From: Aegilops tauschii subsp. strangulata
Lineage: Eukaryota; Streptophyta; Magnoliopsida; Poales; Poaceae
Assembly: GCF_002575655.3 (NCBI RefSeq)
Contig: NC_053039.3
Coordinates: forward strand, 378,921,633 to 378,985,632
DNA: 64,000 nucleotides
Direction: 5' to 3'
In this document: positions 10,673 to 22,678 of the stretch, piece after piece
Position numbering within the stretch: position 1 is the stretch's first letter
Layout: every line of letters begins with the position of its first letter
Notes under the pieces: model-generated
Database searches by the model: none
Seen by the model: the letters and a program-made list of their open reading frames with translations, nothing else
Told to the model about the DNA's origin: nothing
Translations under genes and position numbers: made by a program

Positions 10673-12393
10673 TTCCGGGTTGTGTGGTTGGACGGCTTCG
10701 CGCCACTGTGGAACTTGCAGGGGGCATCAAGAGCCTGTTCGTAGGAGAAGGCCGGCTGCCAAGGCGGCCTGCCACCCTTCTTCTTGGGAGCGGACCGCTC
10801 TTCGGGCTGCTCATCTTCAACGGTGGCCACCTGCCGACTGGAGGAAGTCGGCATGGGGCCCTTGCACTTGTGGTCGTTCTGGTAGGGGCGCCGATTAGGG
10901 TCGCCAGCCGGCGTCTTGGGAGCCAGAGCAATAACCTTCCCCGAGGCGTCTACTCGCAGCTCGGTCTTCATTGAGGAGTCGGCTGTGGCGTACTTGTCCG
11001 CGATGACCAGCAACTCGTCGAGGGTAGTCGGCTCATCGCAGAGGAGTCGGTGCTTGAGGAGGGTGCCCTCTCGGCACCCGGCGGTGAAATACTCGATGGC
11101 CTGGACCTCATCCACCCCCTCGCAAGAGTTGCGGAGCTCGGCCCACCGCGTGAGGTAGTCGCGGGTCGACTCGTTGGGCCCTTGGACGCAGAGGGAGAGC
11201 TGGCGAGGCTTGGGAGGCCGCTTGTAGGTGCTGGTGAAGTTGCGGATGAAGACTTTTGTGAAGTCCAGCCAACTGTTGATGCTGTAGGGCTTGAGGCTGT
11301 TGAGCCATGTGCGCGCCGTGCCTTGCAGCATGAGGGGGACGTACTTCACGGCGACGCGTCGATTGCCGCTGGCTATGCTGACAGCCGTGGAGTAGTCGAT
11401 GAGCCAATCTTCCGGCTTCACTGAGCCATTGTACTTGGGCGTGTCTCTGGGGAGCGAGAACCCTTTGGGGAAGGGCTCGTCGCGGATGCAGGGACCAAAG
11501 CATCGAGCAAGGCGGTCGATCCGGTGGCGGGCGTCGCTCTCGCCGACTCCTTCTCGGCCGCCGAGTCGGTCGCCAAGAGTCGGGTGCGTGATAGGCGGCG
11601 GGGTGAGACGTCTTTCTCTTCGAGGCGGAGGAGGGGGCAGATTTCCTTGGTGCTCTACTGCTCGAGGGCGGCCCTCCGCGTCGCGCTCGATGGTGATGCG
11701 AGTCCGGCTGCGGCTGGCAGCCGGCTCCTTGTCTTTCTTCTGGCGTGTGCCGCTCGCAGTCGGCGAGCGGGACGTCGCGGCGTGCTCCCGGCGCGGGGGA
11801 TGACTATCCGCACGGGCGCCGGCTTCGTGCCGCTCTGCAGCCGCGTCGATCAGCTGCTGGATCCGTCTTGTCATGTAAGGGAGCTCATTGGCTCCCAGCC
11901 CATTGAGCTCTTCTGCGGCCGCTTGAGCGGCTCGCAGATTCTCGAGCGGGGTGGCGTAGACGTCTGCCCCCAGCATGCTGGCGACGGCCGCGCCGTGCTT
12001 CTGGACGAAGCCGGCTCGGCTTGGGCCGCTAGGCGGCGGCGTACCGAAGGCGGCGCGGTCGACTTCGCGCTGGTGAGCCTCGGTGAGGCGTCTCATGGAG
12101 GCTATCTTCTGGCCTTCCGCGATGAGGGCGAGGCGGCGTGCCTCCAGGGTCTCAGCGTCGGCGTCGGCCGGGATGGGGACGGAGAGGTCGTGCATCGCCG
12201 CTTGCAGGGCGTCATGGGCGTTCTCGCCCGAGTTGGCGACGTGGCTGATGACCAGCACTTCGGTGACAGCGCTGCTGCCGCTGTCAGCTCGAGGGAGGGG
12301 GTCGTCGAAGACCACCACGTCGGAGGGGTAAGCGTCGAGCGATGCCGTGTCGGAGTCGACGAGCATCGGGTCGGTGGAGCCGACCGACTCCAT
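10660..12393 (-). CDS. gag: Gypsy Gag polyprotein segment
   Basis: Structural protein that forms the virus-like particle and packages element RNA. The open frame from 12393 gives about 575 residues before the reading frame changes near 10665. The first half is acidic, alanine-rich and disordered, with a basic R/P-rich stretch around residues 200-270. A retrotransposon Gag domain follows (about residues 300-460) with the conserved W..SL, F...F..TY and Y..RW.EL motifs. A short C-terminal segment with a CKFH.G...H.T..C pattern fits a plant Gypsy zinc-binding motif. The frame stays open upstream of the first ATG, so the original start may lie farther right or be lost. Gag and protease lie in different frames, which could be programmed or a mutation. 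Confidence 0.88.
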
Positions 12394-12660
12394 GTCTGCA
12401 GCAGGCTCGCCGGAGACGTGAAGCTGGTCGAGGAGGCTGACGAGGCGGCTCTCGGGGTAGTCCGTGCCTGCGTCGGACGCAGGCTCGTCGGAGATGCGAG
12501 TCTCACCGAGCAGATCGGCGAGGCAGCTCGCAGCGCAGGCGTCGTCGACGCCTTGCAGCGCGTCGAGGCAAACGCCATCGGGCGCAGTAGGCTGGCTGCG
12601 CTAGTGAGGGAGGAAGAGGGTTCCCGTCCAGAACAGGTCTCCGGACGACGGTGCACCTGG

Positions 12661-12677
12661 CCCCACGGTGGGCGCCA
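12661..12677 (-). other. Primer binding site of the Gypsy element
   Basis: Two bases inside the 5' LTR the minus strand reads TGGCGCCCACCGTGGGG. A PBS begins TGG because it pairs with the CCA tail of a tRNA, and this fits in sequence and spacing. The donor tRNA was not identified with confidence. Confidence 0.75.
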
Positions 12678-12679
12678 AA

Positions 12680-13846
12680 TATCGGGTGGTTGGTGCGACA
12701 TATGCCAACGGATGGCTTATCATTGTGGGTGCCAATAAGACGTCGCCGGTGCCTGGAAACGGGATGAGGCGAAGACATGCACGCTGGCGGATCGTACCCA
12801 GGTTCGGGGCTCTCCGAGGAGATAACACCCCTAGTCCTGCTCTGCGGGGTCTCCGCATGATCACTAGATCGGTGAAAGTAGCTACAATCGCTCCTAGAGC
12901 TGTTTGGTTCAAGGGAGAAGAAGAACAAGGCTAGCTCTTACTTCTCTCTCTCTATGGTGTGTGTGCTATGCTTAGAAGCCAACCCTTTGCATGGGTGCTA
13001 TGGGGGGTTTATATAGGCCTACTCCCGGGGGTACAATTGTAATCCGCCTGGGCTCTGGTCCTAGCCGTCAGTGTCTACGCTCGCCGGCTTCTACGCCTGC
13101 TATTGGGGCCCGCCGATTGGTGGGTCCCACCGACTGCCGGCCTCTTGGTCGACAGGCCGGCCCCACCGCCTAGGGTCTTGTCGGCGGCTGCTTACTATAG
13201 CCTCGCCCTTGATGACGAGGGCTTTGTGGAGGTAAGCGTGGCTACAGTGGGCCGCCTCGGGGGCTCTCACTGTAGCCTTACCTCGTCTTGTCTCCTTATT
13301 GGGGCGCATGCTTCGAGGAAGGGAGTAGCCGGCTTCTGGGGGGCGGCTACGCCCTTGGCCGACTGGGGGAGGCCAGGCCCCCTTCACGCCTCTCTCCGGC
13401 TGAAGGGGCCCGCCGCCTGTGGGCCGTACGAGAGTCTGTCGTGGGTGACGTCGAGGCTAGCATGGCTACAATGCCGAGCCGAACGGGAGACGGCCGTCCC
13501 GTACGGCCTCCTGTGGCCATGCCTGCCTCGGGCTTCGGGGGTAGTGGGCCGTACTGTGGCCACACCCCGTCTTGTCACCGTTATGTGGGTGTAGCTTTGG
13601 TGGTTGTGATCTTGGCCGGCTTCTTGGAGTCGGCGCTCTTCGAGGCCGGCTTCCTGGAGTCGGCCACCCCGCGGATATCCTGAGAGGTCGTCGAGGCTGG
13701 GCCGCCTCCCGTGAGTCGGCTTCGGGGGTAGTCGGCCAGGGGAGGTGGTCCAATGCTTGGACTGCTCGGAGGCCCAAAGGCCTGACAATTTCCGCAGAAG
13801 AACCAGGGGTAGTCGGTTTGGCTACCCGTGGCCATTTACTCCGACA
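12680..13846 (-). repeat. 5' LTR of the Gypsy element
   Basis: Near-identical partner of 58-1225. Its inner end reads TATCGGG on the plus strand where the other LTR has TGTCGGG, so the terminal CA of this LTR has become TA on the minus strand, consistent with cytosine deamination. The outer end at 13846 is followed directly by the target duplication CATTA. Confidence 0.93.
13008..13015 (-). promoter_or_regulatory. TATA box of the 5' LTR (promoter for Gypsy gag-pol)
   Basis: Minus-strand TATATAAA at the position equivalent to 386-393. It would drive transcription leftwards through R-U5, the primer site at 12661-12677 and gag. Confidence 0.7.
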
Positions 13847-13938
13847 CATTACAACACATGGACAATATAGGGGGTCTTACAACATAATCCATTCAGAGAC
13901 ATGACACAACATGCAAGTACAATAATCTAATGACAATT

Positions 13939-16445
13939 TCAACTGGTATCTAAAGAAGAACTGGGATTACCATGGGCCTCAGATAGCAAAAACAGCGGGA
14001 CCTCCTCCGTCTTCAAATGGAACATTCTTACTTCCTCCAATTCTTGGGTTGCTTGCATAATGTGTGCCGCTAATTGCATAATTTCCAGCCTCAAGATCAA
14101 GATTACCTCATTTATGGCAGCCACACCATCTCTTTCTGCCTCTAGTAGAGCCTCAAGAACTATAATATCTATGCTCAGACTGCTCTCCGATGGTGTTGCC
14201 TCTGAACTGCTACCATCTGGTAACATGGATGGCGCACTGCTTCCACAAATAGATTCTGGGGTTGTACATTGTATCCTAGTGTGAACGGCATCCTGAAAGG
14301 TTTCCGCTGGACATAAGTAAGAGATTGTTATCGCATGATCTAGGCAGTAAGTTTACATGGTAAACGACATACGAATTATTGCCGAGCATGGCAAGCTATA
14401 TTTAAATGGTTCGAAGCAGCATCAGCCAAAAAGAAATTAAAATGGTAAGATGAAACTAGGGATGTAAGTGGCAAATAAACGACATCCGCCAGTCCCATCT
14501 AGTTAGTGTTTGCTCCCTAGTTCATTTTCCTCAAAAAACAAAAAACTCTTTTGAACTATCATACCACTAGTGGACTTTAATCGGGATTAAATGGGACCTA
14601 GTTGACATCCCTAGTTGAAAGGGAGTGTACCACTGCTATATTTAAGTTGCCAAGGCATCTAAGCAATTGAAATAATCTGAGAAAGCACTTAACAGTGTGG
14701 CCTCATATAAAATACGAAGACAGTCTTGTGATGAAGTTCAAAGGAAAAGTTAGGTATAGCTGACATATTGACCAACTTAGGTATAGCCTAACAAGTAACA
14801 AACAAGCATTCGAATCAAGCAATACAGCAAAGCAGACAACTGAACTATTTGTAATTCTGTAGGATTATAGGTTGAGGGCACAAGCCAAGAAAGCAGCCCA
14901 CACGCATTACATTTCACATGTACTAAAACACACCGGCTTACCATATGTTGTTGTGAAGCCTCGCTGCTGTTGCAATGTTTTTTGAAGATATCGTTAGCAT
15001 CCCGTGGTTGCAAATCTAGTTGTTGTAGTTTATTCTGCACCCTCTATTTAGGTAAAATTAATTTTAGTTGCATGCACTGGTTCTAATTGATCATCAATGG
15101 TTCATCTAAACTAATGAAAGAAGGGTGTGTGCTTACATGACAATATATCTGCTTCACTCTATTTTTATGCTTGTTCAAGGTGCCAGCCCCAAAAGAACAA
15201 ATATTTTGCTTGATGGGGTTGGCAGCTCCATAATTAATAGAAGCATCAAATTAGTCATGCAACTTGGGAAGATCAAGAACACACGAAAAAGTAATGAACA
15301 GAGGCTCGGAGCAGTGATGTAATAGCTAGCATCAGAAAATGTAGGGTAAAACGAATAAAAAGCAGCAAAACCACATGCTAGTTTGCTGATGTGTAATTAA
15401 GCATAGAAAACATGAAGCAGTCTGATGGAACCAACAGGTGGCATCAGAACAACACCATTATCATAAATATAGCATGCAAGAAGTAAAGTAGTAGGCAGTG
15501 ATATCTAGGAAGTACAGTAATACTTAGGACAAAACTAAAGCATATTAACTATATGTGCACTGGTATGTAATTTAGCACATGTAACATGTTCACTGCCAGA
15601 AGTATGGCCCTACAGGTGCAAGAAAAATAACGCGTCTCATGAAAAATTGAATGATGCCCTGAAGAAATTCAAAGGTGCGGTGCTTATGCTAAGAAAGTGA
15701 ATGTAGGCGCCGGCTGTTGGATAATAGTACCTGATTCTCGATGGCGTATGGGTATCATTGTCATACTTGATAGCTAAGGATCGTCGATGGTGCTCGTGTT
15801 GCGGTTGAGTTTAGGCCGGCTGTCGCCGTCGCTGAAGCGGCTCCGGTGCTTCGGTTGTGGTGCCTGTCGACATACAAGAAAGTTCATCTGTGGTAAGTGA
15901 AGAGTTGCACGATAAAGAAGAGAAAAACCGAAGGAGTACAAATAGAAATAACCTGATAAGGCTGTGGCGTCAGTAAAGAAGGGCCGGTGGAGTTGAATAT
16001 GGCGTCCGTGGAGCTGGTCTGGTGCAGTGGACGAAGGCTTTGGTGGGCGCGGTGTACAGTGCTTTCGGTGAGGCGGATCTGTCAGCGGATGAGGGCTTGT
16101 ATGAAGGGCCAACGATGGGGTGGACGAGGGAGGCAGTGAAGGGCCTACATTGTGGTGGACGAGGGCGCCGGTTAAGCAGATCCGGTGCGGTGGACCATGA
16201 TGGTGGTCAAGGAGATCTGGAGCGGTGGACAAGCCAGTCGCTGAAGCGGCTCCGGTGAAGTGGTGAGTTGGCAGTTGGGGGTTCCAAGGTGCGGAAGGTA
16301 GATCCGACGGGGTGTGAGGTGCACCGCTGCGGCGGAGGACTAGATTTCGCGGCTTGCCGTGGTTTGGGGGGGTCGGGGAGGGGAAGGGGAGGGGCTCTGG
16401 GGAAGAATGTTGGGGGCAAAGAGGGGAAAACAATGGAGTTACCAA
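13939..16445 (-). pseudogene. Multi-exon gene of unknown function, probably transposon-borne (gene A)
   Basis: Not recognised. Coding exons with splice borders on the minus strand: about 16445-15953 (proline/serine-rich), possibly 15863-15733, about 15220-15137, 15034-14942 (exactly 31 codons) and a last exon 14292-13939 ending in a stop. The last three join in phase 0. The final exon contains an amphipathic helix rich in A, E, I and L (around EIMQLAAHIMQATQELEE) that may form a coiled coil. The exon 1 to exon 2 junction does not keep an open frame, so the copy may be decayed. The 3' end lies about 90 bp from the Gypsy insertion. The layout parallels the gene in the CACTA element at 24.5-28.6 kb, which suggests a DNA-transposon accessory gene. 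Confidence 0.45.
14457..14613. mobile_element. hAT-like MITE
   Basis: 157 bp with inverted termini TAGGGATG and CATCCCTA. Flanking 8-mers GATGAAAC and GTTGAAAG match at six of eight positions, consistent with an old 8 bp target duplication as made by hAT elements. It lies in an intron of gene A. Confidence 0.6.
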
Positions 16446-16559
16446 AGCAGCGCTTTTCCGTTCATGTGGCAGGGCTAAAACAGGAATATCGTAGGGCTAA
16501 ACTTTCGGGCGCGAGATATTTCGATGTGAGCGGGAAGTTTGAAAGCTTTTGGTGCCTGA

Positions 16560-17066
16560 AATTATAAGTGTTCTACTCTTGTACGGCCGACTATGATATC
16601 ATGGCCGAGAATTTATTTGTTTTGCAAGCAAAAAAAAGTGCAAGTTTTGAAAATCAATGTCTCCAACTCGAAACTTAAATTGTCCATTCAATTCAAATAT
16701 GGATCATTGATCTAGTACAAGCAAATACCATCATATGGTCCAATTCAAATGAAATTCCAAATGTGTTTATCCTAAATATGATGACAAAAGCAAAAATGTG
16801 TATGTGTATGATTAAAGTGGATGATTATAAAGTTTGAACATGCCCGTATGTGTATATCTCTAGGTTTGATATATGAATTTGAAATTACGAAATCCCGGCT
16901 AAAAAAATGTACCTGCGTTTAAATGAATTACAAAAGCTAATGATGGAGTCGAATTCCGAAATTCCAATATTAGGTTTGTAATTCTGGTACATCAAGGTAT
17001 ATCACACATGTTCAAAAGTATCGTTATCTCATAGTCCAAACTGTGAAACAAATTGATCAACCATGA
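16560..17066. other. AT-rich stretch without genes
   Basis: AT-rich with repeated AATTCAAAT words. No ORF worth calling. A similar stretch (29100-29690) occupies the same relative place next to gene B. Confidence 0.6.
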
Positions 17067-18296
17067 GTGCACACCCAATTGACCATATATATCTCAATTA
17101 CGCTAAAGTCCCTCAAATATAGACACCTCACTCTTTATCTAAATCCAACCCCCACCCCTCCCCCGTCGCCCCCACCCCCACACACACAAGTCGTTTTCTC
17201 CCCCAGACACGAACACACGAGCACATTAACACTCCCCTCTCTTCTAAAGTCTGGACCCCAATATAGGTCTCTATCACTTTGTCTCTCGGGCATGCACACA
17301 TCTCTTCCCCCACTCTCTAGGTCTCCCGACATCTCTCTTTCCCAAGCACACGCACTATGTAGAGTGTATCTTTCCCATACACACAAAAAGTCGCCCCCAA
17401 ACGTGTATCTCCCTAGTTATGTGGTTCTCGCACACTCAGCTCACACACCACCCCCACTGCAAACAAGCACACTTTGTCTCCTTGTGCACCACTCTCCTCT
17501 TTCTATCTCTCCCACATGCATACCCGTCCCAGCTCCTTCCCTGTATAGATATATGCGGTGACTCTTTCCATAGCTCCCTAATGTATCATCGTTCTCAATC
17601 TCGCACGTTGTTCTCTACACCATCTATTCTAGATCTCTCATGAAGTCCCTATCACACACACGATGACTCGCTTCCCTTGCATCTCCGTACATAGGCCAAT
17701 TTCGAACAACATCAGAATTGTCTCCCTATCTATACGCCACTTGCGGACACAAACGACCCCTCTCCCCCCTCTCTTCCTCCCTCTCTCTCTCTCCATCGCT
17801 AGCTCTCTCTCTCTCTCTCTCTCGCTCTCACACCCCTCTCCCACACACATCCGATTTCTCTTCCAAATAGTCTGCTCCCTGCCCGCACCCATGCTATCCC
17901 GCTACTACATATGCCTTTGTCTCTCTTTGACACACATGTCACACCATTAATTCCCCCTTCCCTTATACTAGGTTTACATCATTAGTGGTCTCTCTACTCC
18001 ACATACACACACTCCCTCTCACACACAAACGCGCGCACAAACACACACAAAAACCCATTTATCTGGATCCTTCTTTTAAGACACACACCCTTGCATATTC
18101 TCTCCAGCTCTAGGTATGTATATATCCCCCCTCTCTCTAGCTCAGATGCACACCAAAATTCTCCATCTCTCTAACTCACACATCTCTCCCCATGCCCGCA
18201 TGGGTATCTCACACACTCTCTGATTATGTCTATGTGTCTCCATGTTACACAACACAAAGCCCCATCTACATGTCTCTCTCTATCGTCCACACACAT
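17067..18296 (+). repeat. Pyrimidine-rich CT/CA low-complexity block 1, left part
   Basis: Irregular runs of CTCTCT and CACACA with short imperfect repeats, strongly pyrimidine-biased on the plus strand. The open frames over it follow from the skewed composition and are not genes. The block is interrupted by the solo LTR at 18297-19283. Confidence 0.8.
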
Positions 18297-19283
18297 TGTC
18301 GTGGTGGGCGCACGGTAGATGCCAAGGGATGGCTAAAGAGAGGAGGAGGCTCGAGGGTGCTCGTGGGCTCCAGAGGCAAGGTTGACATGAGCGGGCGCGG
18401 GACGCCGGACATACCCAGGTTCGGGGCTCTCCGGAGAGATAATACCCCTAGTCCTGCCGAGTATAGTTGGATGATCGATAATACAATGTTGCTCCTGGAG
18501 CTGTATGGAGGAGGAAGGAAGCTGGCCAAGGCTTGGGCTGCTCCTTCTCTCCGGTGTTGCTATTTTGTGGCTAGTCCTCCTGCTTGCCTCTCGAATGATC
18601 GTGGGCTCCCGCGGGATTTTATAGTCCAACCCCCCGGGGGTACAATGGTAATGTTATAAGTCTGTGGGTCCGTGTTGTCGGTGTCCGGGGACCCGGGCTG
18701 GGCCCCGCTGAGAGCTTGTGGTTCGCCAGGTTCCCCTAGGTGCGGGCCCCGCAAGCCTAGGGGGACTGTGCGCCGTCTTGTCGACCGTCAGGGCGTGGCC
18801 GAGTTGAGTCGCGTACAATGCTCTCCATTAGGTTGCCGCTTGCTGTCGTCGGCGGTGAGGGTGGGGGCACTGTTGCCACGCCGGCCTTGGTGAGCGGGTA
18901 GGCGAGGGGCACTGTTGTCACGTTCCTGCTGACCAGAGGCATGGGCGGGGCACCGTTGCCTCGGTCATCGTTGATTGAAGTCTCGTCCCATCATACGGCT
19001 TGGATGGGACGGGAGTTGACCCGCGGCTGGATTACGTAGCACACCATGGGTGGTGCTGGCTTGGTGAGGAGGCTTTGGCCGTGCCAGGTTCGGCTATCTT
19101 GCGCCAGTTGTTGGGGCCGAGTCGACGTGTCTTGCCGGGTCGGCTAGTCTGGCCGGCTTGCGGGGCTTGGCCGGGTCGAGCGACCCGGCCAAGCGCGCGC
19201 CGGTATTGAGGGGCGGTGCCAGCCCCGTTGTTTTTGAAGAGGATCCGGGTTCCATTGCCTGCCCGGGGTCCATCCCCCTGACA
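18297..19283 (-). mobile_element. Solo LTR of a Gypsy family related to the first element
   Basis: 987 bp bounded by TG and CA, with a perfect 5 bp duplication CACAT at 18292-18296 and 19284-19288. No internal region or second LTR is present, so it arose by LTR-LTR recombination. On the plus strand it shares layout and words with the LTR at 58-1225 (TGTCG-GGTG start, ATGCCAA-GGATGGCT, then CCCAGGTTCGGGGCTCTCCG and CCCCTAGTCCTG), so the families are related and orientation is minus. A minus-strand TATAAAA at 18617-18623 matches the TATA position of the larger LTR. Confidence 0.88.
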
Positions 19284-19560
19284 CACATAGACACAAAGAA
19301 TCTCTTTTCATTGCCTCAGTCTCTAGACATATCACACACGCACACTATCTCTCTCTCTCTCGCAAACACGCTCAACAAGGGTTTCCCCATGAATAACTTA
19401 CCGTCTATTCATCAATAGTCGTGGCAGTACATCGAACACGAGACGTGAAAAAAGAATAAATCTACACATGAGTAGACCACCTAGTATGACTACTAGGACC
19501 AGAGCAAGCCGAAAGCGCGCCGTCATCACCCCCTCCTTATCGGGGTTGGGAAAACCTTTG
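19284..19560 (+). repeat. Pyrimidine-rich CT/CA block 1, right part
   Basis: Continues the low-complexity block after the solo LTR, with CACACACGCACACTATCTC-type sequence that fades into mixed sequence by about 19400-19560. Confidence 0.6.
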
Positions 19561-19682
19561 TTTTACACAGTAGACAAGTCATTGTGCTAAGGCCCCACAC
19601 GTGAGGCGTTGAATAGAATGTAGATCCTAGTTTACGGAAACAAGTATCGATAATATGTTTGTATCTCCATACTTATATTTCT

Positions 19683-20106
19683 TCTCTTATAAAAAACTGA
19701 GTTGGTGATGATGGTACGCGTGCCATCTTGCAATATAGACCGTCCGATCTATATCTAATGGATGGAAATTAAACTAAAAGATACCCGCACCTCTCTCCAC
19801 ATTTGCAGACAAGGCCTTCCCTCGTTCATCCTTATCTCCAACAACCTCATGGTTGAGCAATTAAAAAAGGAAGCCTCTGGAAAAAACTGGCATGGTGGCC
19901 GCTGCCGGCGTCGTCCATCCCCATGCCTCCGCTCAGTCCGACCACCAATCACCACCACGCCCCACTCCTCTTCACCTTATCTCCTCTTTCTCTAGATATC
20001 ATTAGTTTTTACACATGGGATTACTCCCGCATGGGTCAATCACAACAAGTGTTTTATAAAAAAAATGCATCTTGATGTTCCGTGCAATACACGGACATCT
20101 TGTTAG
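19683..20106 (+). mobile_element. Small Helitron-like element, copy 1
   Basis: About 420 bp. The 5' end is TC-type followed by an A-rich start and GTTGGTGATGATGG. The 3' end has a short hairpin (TCCGTG...CACGGA) a few bases before CTTGTTAG followed by T, close to the Helitron 3' signature (hairpin, then CTRR, inserted before T). Non-coding. The body is shared with 40366-40834. Confidence 0.5.
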
Positions 20107-20109
20107 TAC

Positions 20110-20442
20110 TCCTACAGAAGACTAAGTTGGTGATGATGGTGTGTCTGCCATCCTTCATTTCTGACCATTAGATCTACATCTAACGACTGTGAGGTAAGTT
20201 GTTGCCTTTTCTCACCAACATCCCACTTCTCTACCAATTTGTAGAAAAACCCATAATTAGTATCTTAAAACCAACCACATCCCTCCCTCACCTCACCAAA
20301 ACAGCCCAAGGAATATATTCTTATTGAAACATAATATATCTCTAGTGATATATGTATATCAAAATTAGAGTGTTTCGTATCATGTTTGTGAATAAGTATT
20401 ATTCTAATTATGATCCGTTGCAACGCACGTGAACATTGCTAG
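20110..20442 (+). mobile_element. Small Helitron-like element, copy 2
   Basis: About 330 bp, starting with the same GTTGGTGATGATGG segment as copy 1. It ends with CCGTTGCAACGCACGTG and then TTGCTAG followed by T, a canonical CTAG-T Helitron 3' end after a GC-rich palindromic segment. The middle differs from copy 1. Confidence 0.55.
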
Positions 20443-21480
20443 TATTTCCAACCATGCAAACAAAATGCTAGTATTTCCATAGTTTCGAGTTTTCCATCAA
20501 GATATTAGTCACTCATGGTTGATATTTACTTTCAATCACGTACACATAGGCACTATGTAACTAGCCTTGCTTATTGGCTTCCAAAGCTTAACTTTCACTC
20601 CTACTTACAATATGTAGAGTATTTAACAAAAACCTACCACTTTCAACCAGCCCTACGAAGAAACTGTTGTACAAAAAATAGCAAAAACATACCCAAAATT
20701 TCTTAATCCGCGCCAAAAACTACTACCTAGTGTCGATTAGGCTCATTTAAACCCGTTTATGACAGGGTTGGCCCACACGTCCGTGCTGACGAGGCAGCTT
20801 AAACCAACACATTATGTTTGACCGTTGACACGAGGGACCCACATCTGACCTTCTATCCTGTTATTCCCCCTCAAATCATTATTTTTCCTAAACATTACTT
20901 CAAACAATACTGATGTGTGTTCGTCGGTGGCGCCGGTGATGAGCGAGTTGGCTGCCGCTCTGCCGGACGGGCCGGACGCCGCGCTGGCCTCCGCACGGGT
21001 TGGCAGGCTGGCCCGAGCGTGATTCACGCGCCAGCAAGCCGCCGCGCTGGCCTTCGCTCGAGCCTGATGGCTGGCCTTAGCGCGGCGAGCACGAGCAAGC
21101 CGCCGCGCCGCCGTGCCAATCTAGCTAGCAAACCTTGCAGACAAGCAACTGGCCGGTGCTATCTTGGCTAGCTAGCGGCCGTGAGCGCCGGACGGAGCTG
21201 GCATCCGGGCTGCCACAAGATGGGCTCCGCACCGCTGACGGTTTTGACCTCGCCTTCTGCCGGCGGCGGTAGCTGCGTCCCATGGCCGAGGATGACTAGG
21301 TGGACGAGCCGGAGGTAGGAGGTCACTCGGGGATTTTTGTGCAGACTGACATGTAGGTCCCACAAGTCATAACGCCTAACTTGCCAGTCGAATAGAAGGC
21401 ATTGACTTATGGGGAGACATGGGTTGAAACGTGCCTATAATGACACTTTGTAGAGTAGTCGTTTCTTGGTAGGCCTGGTT
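20443..21480. other. Mixed sequence, possible decayed gene or transposon fragments
   Basis: AT-rich to about 20720, then GC-rich 20920-21370 with short ORFs on both strands (for example 84 residues at 20917-21171) that resemble no known protein. The GC-rich part looks like a 5' exon in composition but has no conserved motif. Confidence 0.4.
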
Positions 21481-22585
21481 GGTAAGGGCATGTACAATGG
21501 TTGATAAGGTAGTCTTATCTTAAGCCTGCCACATATGCAAGTGGTAGTAGTTTCTTGGCATTATTAGTGGTTTCTTGTAAGGAACAATGTACTACTAGCG
21601 ACAAAAGGCGATTCTAGGTTGCGTTGTACTCCAACGAGTACTACTAGTGGTCGCGGAAGTGTATACCTCATTTTGTGGGTTCGATCCCGGCCGAACGCAT
21701 GGCGGCCTTTTTTTAAGTAGTAACTTCGCTGCGAGCCAATATTGTACATGGGTAGTTTGAGTTTTGAAGTCGAACGGACGTGTCGCGCCACAATCTAGGT
21801 GCACTGGATTGCCCAGCCACGTGAACGGGTTTACCTTCCCATCATCTCATGGCTCGCGTGCTCGCCCTAGCCGCACCTCGCTTGCAGCTTCCTCATCAGC
21901 TAGCAGCATATTTAAACTAGCGCCTCCCAATTAAGCCCGAGGAGCCGGAAAAGCCTGGCGCGACATTGGGAATTGTGCAATATGGCTCTGTACATAAAGT
22001 GCTAGTACTCTACTACTCTATAGCTTGTGGCATTGCACACATGGACTTCACTCCATTATCGGCTCTATTAAAATAAATTCCTCTTGACGTGATTTTTTTG
22101 TTTTGAAAGGGAGGCAAAAGCTTTTCCTCATCTCATTCATAAAGAAGGAACTACTAACAAAGTTCGACGAGATCCATTACACCTCCACAAATGGAAGCGA
22201 AAAGCCTAGTCTCGCTGTATCGAATAACTCAAATGTTCTGCCCCCGCATTAACCGTCGCTGATAAACAGGCTGCTAGTGTGTGCGTGAGAGGAGCGGCTG
22301 AGTAGGCCAGCTACGCGCTTCAATAGAGCACCGAGAGTACCCACTACGCAGGTGTACTTTCCCTGCATTGATACTACCTCAATGGTTCTAGAGAACAGTA
22401 CTACCCTCCACTTCCAACTGAAGCTCCTTGGCCCTGAGATTCAAGAGTTCAAAACTGGTGCACTATACTAGAAGTACAGTACATCGCACTACTAGTTGAG
22501 AAAGTAGTACTAGTACTGCTACAGTACGAGTACGTAGTAAATAATAGCCTCACCCCTTCGCTAAGGAACGATCGAGGAGCTACAG
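21481..22585. other. Low-copy sequence with a possible LINE 3' fragment
   Basis: No supported gene. The stretch from about 22085 to 22200 (T-run, GAAAGGGAGGCAAAAGCTTTT, CTCATTCATAAAGAAGGAAC) resembles 3' ends of grass LINEs. The stretch 21485-21560 (GGGCATGTACAATGGTTGA) looks like a MITE edge. Many TACTAC/GTAGTA triplet runs occur at 22000-22560. Confidence 0.35.
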
Positions 22586-22678
22586 TTGGAAGGTACGAGG
22601 CCCTGCGGTTACTACGCTCTTATCTCCTCCTCGCCAGTTCCCCTCCCTCCGAAGAGAAGGCAGTTCGTCGCTACTCCC

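Larger units (their letters stand above)
58..13846 (-). mobile_element. Complete Ty3/Gypsy LTR retrotransposon, Tat-like, with antisense gene
   Basis: The element is bounded by 1.17 kb direct repeats (58-1225 and 12680-13846) and a perfect 5 bp target duplication, CATTA, at 53-57 and 13847-13851. Gag, protease, RT, RNase H and integrase all read on the minus strand, so the right LTR is the 5' LTR. Gene order with integrase last is Gypsy. A second RNase H-like segment follows the RT, and a large extra gene lies on the opposite strand between integrase and the 3' LTR; both are features of the Tat lineage (Grande, RIRE2 relatives). Pol contains several in-frame stops and at least two frame changes, so this copy is probably not autonomous. 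The family name was not assigned. Confidence 0.95.

Noticed and set aside
11524..12738. 404-residue plus-strand ORF over gag
   Set aside because: Shadow of the gag frame in GC-rich DNA; conserved motifs are on the minus strand.
17067..17561. 164-residue ORF in the CT/CA block
   Set aside because: Low-complexity S/T/P/H/L sequence produced by CTCTCT and CACACA runs; no start context or domain. The same applies to ORFs at 29885-30300 and 39740-40315.
21640..21710. GGGTTCGATCCCGGCC resembles a tRNA B box, possible tRNA gene or SINE
   Set aside because: No A box at the right distance, no cloverleaf and no terminator in place; it appears to be part of a dispersed repeat. A degenerate B-box-like string near 56310-56330 (minus strand) fails in the same way.
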